The notes under the pieces are model-generated. The model searched no databases. It was not told the DNA's origin and saw nothing but the letters and a program-made list of their open reading frames with translations. DNA of 64,000 nt from assembly GCF_001723285.1 (NCBI RefSeq), contig NZ_LPWG01000010.1, positions 434,001 through 498,000 of the forward strand. The letters run 5' to 3'. The stretch is from Methyloceanibacter methanicus. Its GTDB lineage: Bacteria > Pseudomonadota > Alphaproteobacteria > Rhizobiales > Methyloligellaceae. Positions 1 through 9,089 of the stretch are shown in pieces. How positions within the stretch are numbered: position 1 is the first letter of the stretch; each line of letters starts with the position of its first letter. Made by a program: the position numbers and the translations under genes.

Positions 1-533
1 GCGAACCCGATCAGGCGGAGGCGGCCTACAAGACGGCGCTGGAGCTCAGCCCGCATTTCACGCCGGCAGCCGTCAATCTCGCCGACCTCTACCGGGCCAA
101 AGGCCGCGACGGCGACGGCGTGGCGGTTCTGCGCGAGGCGCTGCGCCTCTCCCCGAACGATGGCGGCCTGCACCATGCGCTCGGCCTAGCCCTGGTCCGC
201 CTCAAGGAGCCCGACGAAGCCGTGACGGAGCTGGGCCGGGCGGCCGAGCTGGAGCCGGATCGCGTGCGCTATCTTTACGTCTACGCGGTCGGGCTGGATT
301 CGGTCGGCAAGCGCGGCGAGGCGATCGCAGCTCTGAAGTCCGGTCTCGACCGGCATCCGGACAACCGGGAAATCCTGACGGCGCTCGTCAACTACGCGCA
401 GCAGGACGGGGATCTGTCGGCAGCGCTGGCCTATGCCCAGCGTCTCGCCAAGGCGGACCCGGCCAACCAGAACGTCAAGCAGCTGATCGAGGCGCTTACA
501 AAACGGGTGATGGAGAAGCAGCGCGCGCAGTAG
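1..533 (+). CDS. TPR-repeat protein, 3' fragment (start lies outside the window)
   Basis: The reading frame is open from the first bases and ends at a TAG at 531-533. The visible 177 or so residues are successive tetratricopeptide-type helix pairs, with the usual pattern of Ala/Gly/Tyr at small-residue positions and Pro at the repeat ends (for example PNDGGLHHALGLALVRL and PDNREILTALVNYAQQ). TPR arrays act as protein-protein scaffolds. The upstream domain that would define the function is missing, so only the TPR tail can be called. A methionine-type start at 120 is not needed, because the frame continues upstream with TPR-like sequence. Confidence 0.85.
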   Translation, partial: EPDQAEAAYKTALELSPHFTPAAVNLADLYRAKGRDGDGVAVLREALRLSPNDGGLHHALGLALVRLKEPDEAVTELGRAAELEPDRVRYLYVYAVGLDSVGKRGEAIAALKSGLDRHPDNREILTALVNYAQQDGDLSAALAYAQRLAKADPANQNVKQLIEALTKRVMEKQRAQ

Positions 534-554
534 CGCCTGGGTCGGTCGTGCGGC

Positions 555-860
555 CTAGCGGAAATAGGGGCCGGACCGCCAAGCCGGGGTCGGCTGGCTG
601 ATTCCGGGCGCCGGGATGGCGATACCGTTGCCGTAGTCCGAGACAAAGCCGGTGCCGTCGCCGCCGCTCGTATACGGCATGGCCAAGGAGCTGCCTTCGA
701 ACTGGGGCATCGAATAGGTGGGCGAAAGGCCGAGATGTTCCGCGGTGCTCGTCGGAAGCTCCGCATCCTCGCCCTGAATCTCAAATGCATTTGCGCCGAG
801 CGGCGCGAATGCCGACCCTGCAAAGCCGCAAATCACGAGAAACCGAACGAGCGCTTTCAT
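555..860 (-). CDS. Small secreted protein of unknown function
   Basis: This codes for about 101 residues. The ATG at 860 opens a clear signal peptide (basic start MKALVRF, hydrophobic core, Ala-rich cleavage region near residues 21-26). I preferred it over longer upstream starts, which lack protein-like sequence. The mature part is short, acidic at first and then rich in Gly, Ser, Pro and Tyr, with no cysteine pattern or catalytic motif I recognise. It faces away from the glycosyltransferase gene at 1036. Export to the periplasm or beyond is the only supported inference. Confidence 0.6.
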   Translation of the reverse strand: MKALVRFLVICGFAGSAFAPLGANAFEIQGEDAELPTSTAEHLGLSPTYSMPQFEGSSLAMPYTSGGDGTGFVSDYGNGIAIPAPGISQPTPAWRSGPYFR

Positions 861-1035
861 CGTCAAATCCCCAAGAATCCCCACGATAGTTGAGGGAGAA
901 CATAACGCGTCCTGTGGCCCGATTCCATCCGAAAAATGGTACGAAATTGAGGGCGGGAGCCATCGGCGGGCGGTTTGGGTGGCGTGCGCGCCGTTTCCTT
1001 TCACAGGGCGTTGACGGCTGCTATAAGCTCGCCCC

Positions 1036-2199
1036 ATGGCGCAGCGCGTACTCTTTCTCATCACCGAAGACTGGTATTTTCTCGCGCATCGCCTTCCGAT
1101 GGCGCGCGCGGCCAAGGCCGCTGGTTACGAAGTCCATGTTGCGACGCGGCTCAGGGACGGCGCCGAGGCCATTGAGAAGGAAGGCTTTATTGCGCACGCG
1201 CTCGGGTGGAGCCGCGGCAGCGTCTCGCCTTGGGGGAATGTGTCGGCCGTCCTCGAGATCCGGCGGCTTCTTCGGGATTTGCGGCCCGAGATTCTCCACA
1301 ACGTGTCGCTGAAGCCGATGCTGCTCGGAGGACTGGCGAGCTTCGGCCACAAGGACGTCGCGGTCGTGAACAACATGACGGGGCGCGGTTCGCTGTTCGC
1401 AGATGGCGCCCCCAGCGGGCCGGTGCAGCGGGCCGTCGGCTTCGCGCTCGGAACCTTGCTCGGACGCGAACGCAGTAAGACGGTCGTCGAGAATCCCGAC
1501 GACAAGAATTTTCTCATCGCGCTGGGCGTTCCGGCCGACAGGGTCGTGGTGATCCCGGGGTCCGGTGTCGACACCGAGCGCCTCGTCCCGCTCCCTGAGC
1601 CGTCCGCGCCGGTGACCGCGGCCTTCGCGGGGCGCATGCTCGCCGTCAAAGGGGTGGAGGAACTCGTCCGCGCCTTTTCGCTCGTCCGCGCGCAAGGGGT
1701 GCCCTTGCGACTGCTCCTGGCCGGGGACTGCGACACGGAGAACTCGGGCTCGTTGAAACCGGAGCAGTTGAAGGCGTTTGCCGCGATCGACGGCATCGCC
1801 TGTCTCGGTCATGTGGACGACATCCGGGACGTGTGGGCCAAGGCCCATTTTGCGGTGCTCGCCTCCCGGGGCGGAGAGGGTGTGCCCATGAGCCTCCTGG
1901 AGGCTGCGGCGTGCGGGCGGCCGATGGTGGTCACGGACGTCCCCGGTTCGCGCGACATCGTCGTCGACGGCGTGAGCGGACTGACCGTGCCGCTTGGCGA
2001 CACGCCCGCTCTTGCCGAGGCGATGGCGACGCTTGCGCGCGATGCGGACCTTCGCGATCGCTGTGCCAAAGCCGCGCGGGCGCTCGCCGAGGAGACGTTC
2101 TCGGCGCCGGAAGTCGGACGGCAGCTCATGGCCGTCTACAGGGCGCTCGGCCCGGCGCAGCGGACGGCGGTCAACGACCTGCGCGCATCATCCGTTTGA
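1036..2199 (+). CDS. Glycosyltransferase family 4 protein (GT-B fold)
   Basis: The 387-residue protein is a normal length for GT4. The N-terminal half begins with a Rossmann-like stretch (LITEDWYFLAHR) that commonly precedes acceptor binding. The C-terminal half has the donor-binding signature AGRMLAVKGVEELV and then the E-x7-E motif in GEGVPMSLLEAAACG near residues 280-295. Such enzymes move a sugar from a nucleotide-sugar donor to a lipid-linked or polysaccharide acceptor on the cytoplasmic face. It converges on an epimerase gene and overlaps its 3' end by about 29 bp. The next three genes build activated sugars and lipid-linked precursors, so a role in surface polysaccharide or O-antigen assembly is likely. 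Donor and acceptor cannot be read from sequence. Confidence 0.88.
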   Translation: MAQRVLFLITEDWYFLAHRLPMARAAKAAGYEVHVATRLRDGAEAIEKEGFIAHALGWSRGSVSPWGNVSAVLEIRRLLRDLRPEILHNVSLKPMLLGGLASFGHKDVAVVNNMTGRGSLFADGAPSGPVQRAVGFALGTLLGRERSKTVVENPDDKNFLIALGVPADRVVVIPGSGVDTERLVPLPEPSAPVTAAFAGRMLAVKGVEELVRAFSLVRAQGVPLRLLLAGDCDTENSGSLKPEQLKAFAAIDGIACLGHVDDIRDVWAKAHFAVLASRGGEGVPMSLLEAAACGRPMVVTDVPGSRDIVVDGVSGLTVPLGDTPALAEAMATLARDADLRDRCAKAARALAEETFSAPEVGRQLMAVYRALGPAQRTAVNDLRASSV

Positions 2200-3088
2200 T
2201 CCCATCCGGTGTTGCGACCTCCGGCGTCCACCCCGTTGCCATCAACTTCGAGGCGTCGATCTCGAACGTGCCGCAAACCCGTTCCCAGTCGGCCTCGCGG
2301 CCGAACGACTTCATCAGCCGTTTGATGGCGCCGTGGGGCATTTTCACGAGCTGCGGCGTGCGGCCAAGGCCCTCGCGCATGGCGGCCACGAGCCCGGCGA
2401 CGCTGATCGGGGTCGCGTCGGCGACCAGATAGGTCTCGTTCCGCGTCTGCTCGGTGTCGAGGACATGGGCGATCGCCGAGATGAGATTGTCGATCGACAC
2501 CAGCGACCGCCGGTTCTCCAGCCCGCCGAACGGCAATGGCATCGGCGTCTTGGCGATGGTGGCGAGCGAGGCGATATTGCCCTTCACGCCCGGCCCATAG
2601 ACCACCGCGGGGCGGAGCACGGTGAAGTCCACGCCGCTCGCCGCGAGCCGCCGTTCCGCCTCGAGTTTGGTCCGGCCGTAGATTTCCGTGGGCGCCGGCG
2701 GGTCCGTCTCGGTGATCGTCGCCTCGGAGGAGAGGCCCGCTTGGGCGCGCACGGATGACATCAGGACGAAGCGCGCGATGCGGCCCTTGGCTTGGCCGGC
2801 GAGCTCGGCCACGGCCTCGGTGTTGATCCGGGTGTAGACATCGTCCGGCAGGGCCCCCGGCGCATGGGCGATGCCGGCGAGGTGCACGATGTGGCTGACG
2901 TCCTCGAGCGCCCCGGTCCAATCGGCGGGACGGGAGAGATCGGGCATCGCGAAGGGCTCCACATTGGGCGCCTGCGCGATGGTTGAGGGATCGCGGGCTG
3001 CGGCCCGGACGAAGAAGCCGCGTTTCGCCAGGGCCGGGACCAGGCTCTGACCGATGAAACCGGAGGCGCCGGTGACGAGGACACGCAT
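2171..3088 (-). CDS. NAD-dependent epimerase/dehydratase (GalE-like, extended SDR)
   Basis: The 305-residue protein starts with the NAD-binding loop VTGASGFIG at residues 5-13 and has the SDR catalytic YxxxK as YGRTK near residue 137. A Ser-containing strand, VLMSSVRAQ, lies at the expected place upstream. This matches extended SDRs acting on nucleotide sugars, such as UDP-sugar 4-epimerases. It sits 6 bp after the glycosyl-1-phosphate transferase gene on the same strand and is almost certainly co-transcribed with it. WecA/WbpL-like transferases are often paired with such an epimerase, which would supply the sugar they load. The exact substrate is unknown. Confidence 0.88.
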   Translation of the reverse strand: MRVLVTGASGFIGQSLVPALAKRGFFVRAAARDPSTIAQAPNVEPFAMPDLSRPADWTGALEDVSHIVHLAGIAHAPGALPDDVYTRINTEAVAELAGQAKGRIARFVLMSSVRAQAGLSSEATITETDPPAPTEIYGRTKLEAERRLAASGVDFTVLRPAVVYGPGVKGNIASLATIAKTPMPLPFGGLENRRSLVSIDNLISAIAHVLDTEQTRNETYLVADATPISVAGLVAAMREGLGRTPQLVKMPHGAIKRLMKSFGREADWERVCGTFEIDASKLMATGWTPEVATPDGIKRMMRAGR

Positions 3089-3094
3089 CTGATC

Positions 3095-4102
3095 CTAGCG
3101 CCCCCGCGCGAAGTTGGTCAGGACGAGCGCGACGCCGCCGATCCCGAGCGCCAGGGCCGCCATATCGGCCGCGAGCGATCGGGCGAGTGCGGCGGCGACG
3201 GCCAGGATCGCGAGCCAGCCGCAAAGCAGGAAGACCCAGGTCGTGACCTCCGGCACACGGAAGCCGTTCGCAACGGCTCTTTGGTAGAAATGGGTCCGGT
3301 GCGCCGCGGTCACCTTCTCGCCGTTGCGCAGGCGCCGGACGAAAGTCAGCGCGCTGTCCGCGATCGTGTAGAGGGCCAGTAGCAGCGCCGAGACGAAATG
3401 CGCCTCCGCAACCCAGATCAGCATGTAGGCCAGGATCAATCCGATCGGCAGGCTGCCCGAGTCGCCCAGAAAGATGCTGGCCGGGTGCTTGTTGAAGACG
3501 GCGAACCCCAGCATGGCGCCGAGCAGCGCGAGCGCCAGAAAGCCGATCCCAGGCGGGACGACGTCCAGCCACCACAGTGCCCCGACGCCTAGCGTCATCG
3601 GCACCACCTGGGCCACGGTCATCCAGTCGAGACCGTCCAGGAAATTGACCACGTTCACGAAGCACACAGCCCCGAACACGAGCGGCACCCGTTCGGCGCT
3701 GGTCGGCAGGACCGCGGGCAACACCCGGACGTCCGGCGGCATGGTCAAGACGATCCCCAGCGCGACGGCGGCCTGGACCAGGAGCCGCCAGGTGACCGGC
3801 AGCGGGCGCGCATCGTCCACGCCGCCGAGAAGCATCAGGGCCGCGGCTCCAAGGAGAACCGGGACAAGGTCCGGCGCCGGCACGAGCTTCCAAACGAGAA
3901 GCGCGCCACAGACCGCGAAGATCGCAACCATCACCCCAAAGCCTGCCCCCTCCGGCGTGGCCTGGACGTGAGAGGAACGCTCGTTGGGATGCGCCATCAA
4001 ATGGCGGACGAGCAGGGGCCGGAGGAGGTAGATCAGGACCGCACTCAAGGCTGCGCTCACGCCGACCACGGCGGCACTGGGAACGAAATCGGCCTCGGTC
4101 AT
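3095..4102 (-). CDS. Polyprenyl-phosphate glycosyl-1-phosphate transferase (WecA/WbpL/MraY superfamily)
   Basis: This polytopic membrane protein has about ten or eleven hydrophobic segments. It carries three family hallmarks: the Asp-rich NFLDGLDWM near residue 155, the FLGDSGS loop near residue 210 and the HRTHFYQ motif near residue 267. These enzymes transfer a sugar-1-phosphate from a UDP-sugar to undecaprenyl phosphate, the first membrane step in O-antigen or capsule synthesis. I chose the ATG at 4102, which clears the stop of the upstream gene. An in-frame GTG at 4153 would overlap that gene and give 352 residues. Nearby epimerase and dehydratase genes support a surface-polysaccharide role rather than MraY proper, which sits in the division cluster. 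Confidence 0.88.
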   Translation of the reverse strand: MTEADFVPSAAVVGVSAALSAVLIYLLRPLLVRHLMAHPNERSSHVQATPEGAGFGVMVAIFAVCGALLVWKLVPAPDLVPVLLGAAALMLLGGVDDARPLPVTWRLLVQAAVALGIVLTMPPDVRVLPAVLPTSAERVPLVFGAVCFVNVVNFLDGLDWMTVAQVVPMTLGVGALWWLDVVPPGIGFLALALLGAMLGFAVFNKHPASIFLGDSGSLPIGLILAYMLIWVAEAHFVSALLLALYTIADSALTFVRRLRNGEKVTAAHRTHFYQRAVANGFRVPEVTTWVFLLCGWLAILAVAAALARSLAADMAALALGIGGVALVLTNFARGR

Positions 4103-4122
4103 GGGATCAGCGCAGCATGCGG

Positions 4123-6084
4123 TCAGTGCAGGGTTTGAGAGTGGGGCTCCCACTCATCCGTTCCGGCCGCCACGTTCGCCGCGGCACCGGACGGCGCATA
4201 GCCCTCGACAGTCGCCTGCAACATCTCTTGCAGGTCGACCAGGTCGTTCTTCGAGATCGCCGCCTCGAAGCGTGCAAGCGCGGCGATCAGGTCATCGTAG
4301 CCCAAGACAGGCTCGGAGGTCTTGAAGATGCGCGGATGGTTGGTCCCCGTCGCGTCCTCGCCGATCAGCAATTCCTCGAAAAGCTTCTCACCGGGACGCA
4401 AGCCCACATATTCGATGGCCACGTCGCCCTCGGGGCGCTCCTCGTCGCGCACTTCCAGGCCCGACAGCCGGATCATCGTGCGCGCCAGATCGTCGATTTT
4501 GACCGGCGTTCCCATTTCCAGGACGAAGACCTCGCCGCCCTCCGCCATGGCCCCGGCTTGGATGACGAGTTGGGCCGGTTCGGGGATCGACATGAAATAG
4601 CGGATCACTTCGGGATGGGTAACGGTGACGGGCCCACCCGCCTTGATCTGCTTGCGGAACAGGCGGACCACGGAGCCGGAGGAGTCCAGGACGTTGCCGA
4701 AGCGCACCATCGTGAAGATCGTCTTGTGCGGGTCCTCCGCCAAGGCCTGCAGGACCAACTCGGCCAGGCGCTTGCTGGCGCCCATGACATTCGTCGGCCG
4801 CACCGCCTTGTCGCTCGAGATCAGCACGAAGCGCTCGATGCCGGCGGCCCGGGCGGCTTCCGCCACCACCTGGGTTCCGAACGTGTTGTTCCGCAGGCCG
4901 ACGCAAGGGTTCACCTCGACGATCGGCACATGCTTGTAGGCGGCCGCGTGGTAGATGACCTCGACGTCGTGCTGCGCCAGGGTCCGGTCGATCAACGTGC
5001 GGTCCAGCACCGACCCGAGCACGACGACCACTTCTCTCGGCGCGCGCGCGGGGACGTCGACGCGCATGCCGCGCTGGATTTCGGCGATCTCGAGCGAGAT
5101 CTCGTAGAGCGCGGGTTCCGAGACGTCGAACAGGACCAGGGTCTTGGGTCCAAGCTGCAGGAGCTGACGGGCGAGCTCGGAGCCGATCGAACCGCCCGCG
5201 CCGGTGATCAGGACTGACTTGTCCCGGACCTGCGAGGACAGCAGTTCCAAATCGGGCGAGACCGGATCGCGGCCCAGGAGATCGTCCACATCGATGGGAC
5301 GAAGATCGCTGATCTCGACACGGCCCGACGCAATCTCCTCCAGCGCGGGCAGGGTCTTCACCTCGACGGGATATTTCTCCAGAAACTTGAGGGCCACCCG
5401 GCGCTCGCTGCGGAGCACCGACGGCGCGGCGAGGAGCACCTCGTCGACCTTCTCGTCGGCGATGACCTTGCCGATCTTCTCGGGCCGGACGACCTTGACC
5501 CCGTGCACCACCTGACCGGCCAGCGAGGGGCTGGAGTCGATGAAGGCGACCATGCGATAGGTGCCGGCCTCGTGCAGCGCGCGCAGCAACTGAATGCCTG
5601 CCGGGCCCGCGCCGTAGATGATGACGTTCTTCCGTATGTCCGTGCGGATCGGCTCGAACTGCGGCGCGGCTTTGAGCAGCATCGACCCGGCCCACTGACG
5701 GCTCAACCGGATCAAGATGGCCGCGACCAGCGCGTAGATCACGACGACCGAGCGCGGGTGGTTCTTGACCCCGCTCATATAGACCACGAGGGCCCACAGA
5801 ACCGCGGCGATGATCACGGCGATGTAGATCTGCGTGGTGCCGGAGGGGCCGATGAAGCGGGTGACAAGCTTGTAGAGGCCACGCCAGTAGAAGACGAAGA
5901 CGCCGATGACGGGCGCGGCCAGCAGAAGCAGCAGGGTCTGCCAGGTTTCGGGTATGTAGACGCGGCTCAGACGCAAGGAATAGGCCACCCACAACGCGAT
6001 GCCGAGCATCGCGAAGTCATTCGCGATAAGCAGAATCCGCTTGAACCAGCGGGGGCGTTCGATCAGCCAAACAGCGAAGTTCAT
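4123..6084 (-). CDS. Membrane nucleotide-sugar dehydratase/epimerase (CapD / WbpM / PglF family)
   Basis: The 653-residue protein has four or five N-terminal membrane spans, a first Rossmann domain (VIIYGAGPAG near residue 156) and a second, catalytic SDR domain (LITGAGGSIG near residue 290). The catalytic region, SSDKAVRPTNVMGASK near residue 420, follows the non-tyrosine pattern of the FlaA1/WbpM group, where Met replaces the usual Tyr. These enzymes dehydrate UDP-GlcNAc or UDP-QuiNAc-type sugars at the inner membrane. It is the first gene of a three-gene minus-strand operon with the glycosyl-1-phosphate transferase and the epimerase. Together they would make and load an unusual amino or deoxy sugar for a surface glycan. 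Confidence 0.9.
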   Translation of the reverse strand: MNFAVWLIERPRWFKRILLIANDFAMLGIALWVAYSLRLSRVYIPETWQTLLLLLAAPVIGVFVFYWRGLYKLVTRFIGPSGTTQIYIAVIIAAVLWALVVYMSGVKNHPRSVVVIYALVAAILIRLSRQWAGSMLLKAAPQFEPIRTDIRKNVIIYGAGPAGIQLLRALHEAGTYRMVAFIDSSPSLAGQVVHGVKVVRPEKIGKVIADEKVDEVLLAAPSVLRSERRVALKFLEKYPVEVKTLPALEEIASGRVEISDLRPIDVDDLLGRDPVSPDLELLSSQVRDKSVLITGAGGSIGSELARQLLQLGPKTLVLFDVSEPALYEISLEIAEIQRGMRVDVPARAPREVVVVLGSVLDRTLIDRTLAQHDVEVIYHAAAYKHVPIVEVNPCVGLRNNTFGTQVVAEAARAAGIERFVLISSDKAVRPTNVMGASKRLAELVLQALAEDPHKTIFTMVRFGNVLDSSGSVVRLFRKQIKAGGPVTVTHPEVIRYFMSIPEPAQLVIQAGAMAEGGEVFVLEMGTPVKIDDLARTMIRLSGLEVRDEERPEGDVAIEYVGLRPGEKLFEELLIGEDATGTNHPRIFKTSEPVLGYDDLIAALARFEAAISKNDLVDLQEMLQATVEGYAPSGAAANVAAGTDEWEPHSQTLH

Positions 6085-6255
6085 GGAACCGTCCCGCGCT
6101 AGACCCTACCAAGTCCAGCCTAACAACCTGATGCGCGTCGGAAAGTTGGTCGAACCATAGCGGAAGCCCAATCCAAACGGAAGCAACGGGTTGAGGTCTT
6201 GCGATCTTCCCGTCAAGCTCGGCGCGTCTCCGGGCCTGAAGGGCGGCGATTCGCG

Positions 6256-7392
6256 ATGAGGTCGATCTTTTTCAAGGCGCTTGTGGCGGGCGGGGCGACC
6301 CTGGCGGCCTTTACGGCGGCGAGTGCCGCCCTGGCCGAGGGTGTCACCCTGGTCACTCCGCTCGCCTTCGGAACCCATGTCCCGGGTCTGGGGACGCCTG
6401 CGCGCGAACTGGCCAAGCTCCTGAAGGAGCGCTCGGACGGCACCTTGCAGTTGGATTTGAAGGAGCCCGGTGACGGCACGGCCCCGTTCGAGATCCTGGA
6501 CAAGGTCTCCGACGGCAAGGTCGACGCGGGCTACGCGACGGCCGGCTACTGGGCCGCAAAACTGCCCGCCGCCAGCCTGTTCGGCGGGTTTCCGTTCGGT
6601 CCCGCCGCCAAGGGCTATCTGGACTGGTTCAACCGCGGCCATGGGCGCGCGCTCTACCAGGAGATGTACGATCAGGCCAAGATCGAGGTCCACGTGATCC
6701 CTTGTGCCTTCGGCGGCGCGGAGGCGGGCGGCTGGTTTGCGAAGGAAATCGGCTCCAAGGAGGATCTCGACGGCCTGCGCATGCGCATTTTCGGGCTTGG
6801 CGCGCGGGTGATGATGCGCCTCGGCGTCGTCCCGGTTCTCGTCCCCGGGAGCCAGATCGCGGCCGCCTTCGATGACGGAAAGATCGAAGCGGCGGAGGCC
6901 TACACGCCGGCGGTCGATCGCGCCAACGGGCTTCAGGACGCGGTCAAGACCTTGTATGAGCCGGGCTGGAATCAGCCCGCCACCGTGTTCGAGTTTCTGA
7001 TCAATCGGGATCGTTGGGCGGCGCTCGGACCCGAGCACCAATCCCTGATCGAGAGCACCTGCGGCGAGCTGCTTCAGCGCACGCTCGCGGAGAGCGCCGT
7101 CCTGCAGTCGGCGGCGCTGACGGCCTTCGCCAGCCAGGACGGCGTCGAGATTCTCACATTCCCGGACGATGTTCAGGAGGCGCTGCGCGAGGCCTGGCGG
7201 GAGATCGCGCGGGAAGAGGGCGTCCGGGACTACCTCTTCAAGGAGGTTCTGGACGACATCGAGACCTTCCAGACCGGGGGCGAGGTCGGGAACGAGGGCG
7301 ACGGCGAGGCAGGCGGGGTCGCCGAGGCGAATGCGGACGAGCCCATGCCGCCCGCGCCGCCGCCCGGCGATGCGACACCGGTGGGCCCTTGA
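6256..7392 (+). CDS. TRAP transporter solute-binding protein (DctP family)
   Basis: The ATG at 6256 was chosen because it opens a signal peptide (MRSIFFKALVAGG, Ala-rich cleavage site near residue 27). The mature protein has DctP-type features, including EILDKVSDGKVDAGYAT, LDGLRMRIFGLGARVM and DDGKIEAAEAYTP, the last two forming the conserved ligand-pocket regions. It would bind an organic acid, or another solute carried by TRAP systems, in the periplasm. The C-terminal 40 or so residues are an unusual acidic then Pro-rich extension. No DctQ or DctM membrane subunit lies next to it in this window, so the transporter is either encoded elsewhere or the protein serves another membrane pair. The glycolate oxidase genes follow within 160 bp. 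Confidence 0.87.
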   Translation: MRSIFFKALVAGGATLAAFTAASAALAEGVTLVTPLAFGTHVPGLGTPARELAKLLKERSDGTLQLDLKEPGDGTAPFEILDKVSDGKVDAGYATAGYWAAKLPAASLFGGFPFGPAAKGYLDWFNRGHGRALYQEMYDQAKIEVHVIPCAFGGAEAGGWFAKEIGSKEDLDGLRMRIFGLGARVMMRLGVVPVLVPGSQIAAAFDDGKIEAAEAYTPAVDRANGLQDAVKTLYEPGWNQPATVFEFLINRDRWAALGPEHQSLIESTCGELLQRTLAESAVLQSAALTAFASQDGVEILTFPDDVQEALREAWREIAREEGVRDYLFKEVLDDIETFQTGGEVGNEGDGEAGGVAEANADEPMPPAPPPGDATPVGP

Positions 7393-7550
7393 GCTAGGAT
7401 GCCGGGCTGGACCCGTTCGTCTGCGCGTTTCGCTTGCGCGCGCGGCTTGATAGGGTAAGAGCGCATGTTGCCCGCCGCCCCTCGAAAATGCGAAGAGGGG
7501 TGAGCGTCCTACATCCTAACGGCCTTTTGGACGGCTTGGAGCCTGCTTGC

Positions 7551-9089
7551 ATGTCCACTGTGACCCTTCCAGATCCCGATCGCGTGGTCCTCGCGCGCCG
7601 GAACGAAGTGGTGAAGCAGCTCAAGAAGCTGGCGCCGCAGGCGGTGCTGATCGCCGATCTCGAAGGGCGGCGTACGTTCGAATGCGATGCGCTCGCCGCC
7701 TATCGGCGCCTGCCGCTCGCGGTGGTGCTTCCGGCGAGCACGGAGGAAGTCTCGGCGATCTTGCGCTTCTGCTACGAGAACCACGTCAAGGTGGTGCCGC
7801 GCGGGGCAGGGACGTCGCTTTGCGGCGGTGCGACGCCGCTTGAGGATTCGATCGTCCTGTGCCTGTCGCGGATGAACAAGGTCCTGGAGATCGACGCCGC
7901 GAACCGGGTCGCGCGGGTCGAAGCGGGCAGCACGAACATCGCGATCACCCAGGCGCGTCCGGCAAAGGGCTTCTTTTATGCCCCCGACCCGTCGAGTCAG
8001 GTGGCCTGTACCGTGGGCGGAAACATCGCCACCAATTCCGGCGGCGCGCATTGCCTCAAATACGGCGTCACGGTCAACAACCTCCTGGCCGTGCGCATGG
8101 TGATGATGGATGGCGAGATTGTCGATCTCGGCGGCAGCTATCTGGATGCGCCGAACTACGATTTCCTGCCGTTGATCACGGGCTCCGAAGGACAGCTCGG
8201 TGTCGTCACCGAGGCGAGCGTCCGGCTTCTGGCGGCCCCGAAGCGCGCGCCCGTCCTGATCGGATTCGATTCCGCCCAGGCGGCCGCTTCCTGCGTCGCC
8301 GCGATCATCGCTTCCGGCATCGTGCCCGTCGCGATCGAGTTCATGGACCGCCCGGCGATCCATGTCTGCGAGCATTTCGTTCCGGCCGGCTATCCGCTCG
8401 ACGCCGAGGCGGCGCTGATCGTGGAGGTCGAAGGCTCGGAGGACGAGATCGAGTACCTCTTGGAGAAGATCGAGGACATCGCCCAGGACTACAATCCGAT
8501 CAGTGCCCGGCGCAGCCAGAGCGCGGAGGAGAGCGCGCTGATCTGGAAGGGGCGCAAGGCGGCCTTTGGCGCGATCGGTCAGATTTCGGACTACATGTGC
8601 ATGGATGGCGTCATTCCGCTGTCGGCCTTGCCCGCGGCGCTCGAGGGCGTCAGTCTGATCTGCCGCAAATACCGGTTCGACGTGGCCAATATCTTCCATG
8701 CGGGCGACGGCAATCTGCACCCGCTGATCCTCTATGATGCCAACGATCCGGGGCAGCTCGAACGCGTGGAGCTTTGCGGCGCCGAGATCTTGAAGCTCTG
8801 CGTCGAGCTGGGCGGCTGCCTGACCGGCGAGCACGGCGTGGGCATCGAGAAGCGCGAACTCATGTATGAGCAGTTCACGGACGAGGATATCGACCAGCAA
8901 GTCCGGATCAAGGAAGAGCTGGACCCCGCCTGGCTTCTCAACCCGGGCAAGGTGTTCCCGATCCTCGGCCGCGACGCGCTGAAACTGACCATCGACCTGA
9001 CCCGGCTCGATGCCGGCCCGGACGGGGCGCCGCCACAAGGCGAGCTCGTGGACGAAGGCGCATATATCGAAGGCGAGGAGACGCTGTGA
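7551..9089 (+). CDS. glcD: Glycolate oxidase subunit GlcD (FAD-linked)
   Basis: The 512-residue product has an N-terminal PCMH-type FAD-binding domain with RGAGTSLCGG near residue 85 and the TVGGNIATNSGG strand further on. The C-terminal FAD-linked oxidase domain has the GDGNLHP and GEHGVG motifs typical of GlcD and D-lactate dehydrogenases. I chose the ATG at 7551; longer in-frame starts run into non-conserved sequence. It is the catalytic subunit that oxidises glycolate to glyoxylate with electrons passing to the quinone pool. The next gene overlaps it by 4 bp (GTG within the GTGA), and glcF follows, giving a compact glcDEF operon. Confidence 0.95.
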   Translation: MSTVTLPDPDRVVLARRNEVVKQLKKLAPQAVLIADLEGRRTFECDALAAYRRLPLAVVLPASTEEVSAILRFCYENHVKVVPRGAGTSLCGGATPLEDSIVLCLSRMNKVLEIDAANRVARVEAGSTNIAITQARPAKGFFYAPDPSSQVACTVGGNIATNSGGAHCLKYGVTVNNLLAVRMVMMDGEIVDLGGSYLDAPNYDFLPLITGSEGQLGVVTEASVRLLAAPKRAPVLIGFDSAQAAASCVAAIIASGIVPVAIEFMDRPAIHVCEHFVPAGYPLDAEAALIVEVEGSEDEIEYLLEKIEDIAQDYNPISARRSQSAEESALIWKGRKAAFGAIGQISDYMCMDGVIPLSALPAALEGVSLICRKYRFDVANIFHAGDGNLHPLILYDANDPGQLERVELCGAEILKLCVELGGCLTGEHGVGIEKRELMYEQFTDEDIDQQVRIKEELDPAWLLNPGKVFPILGRDALKLTIDLTRLDAGPDGAPPQGELVDEGAYIEGEETL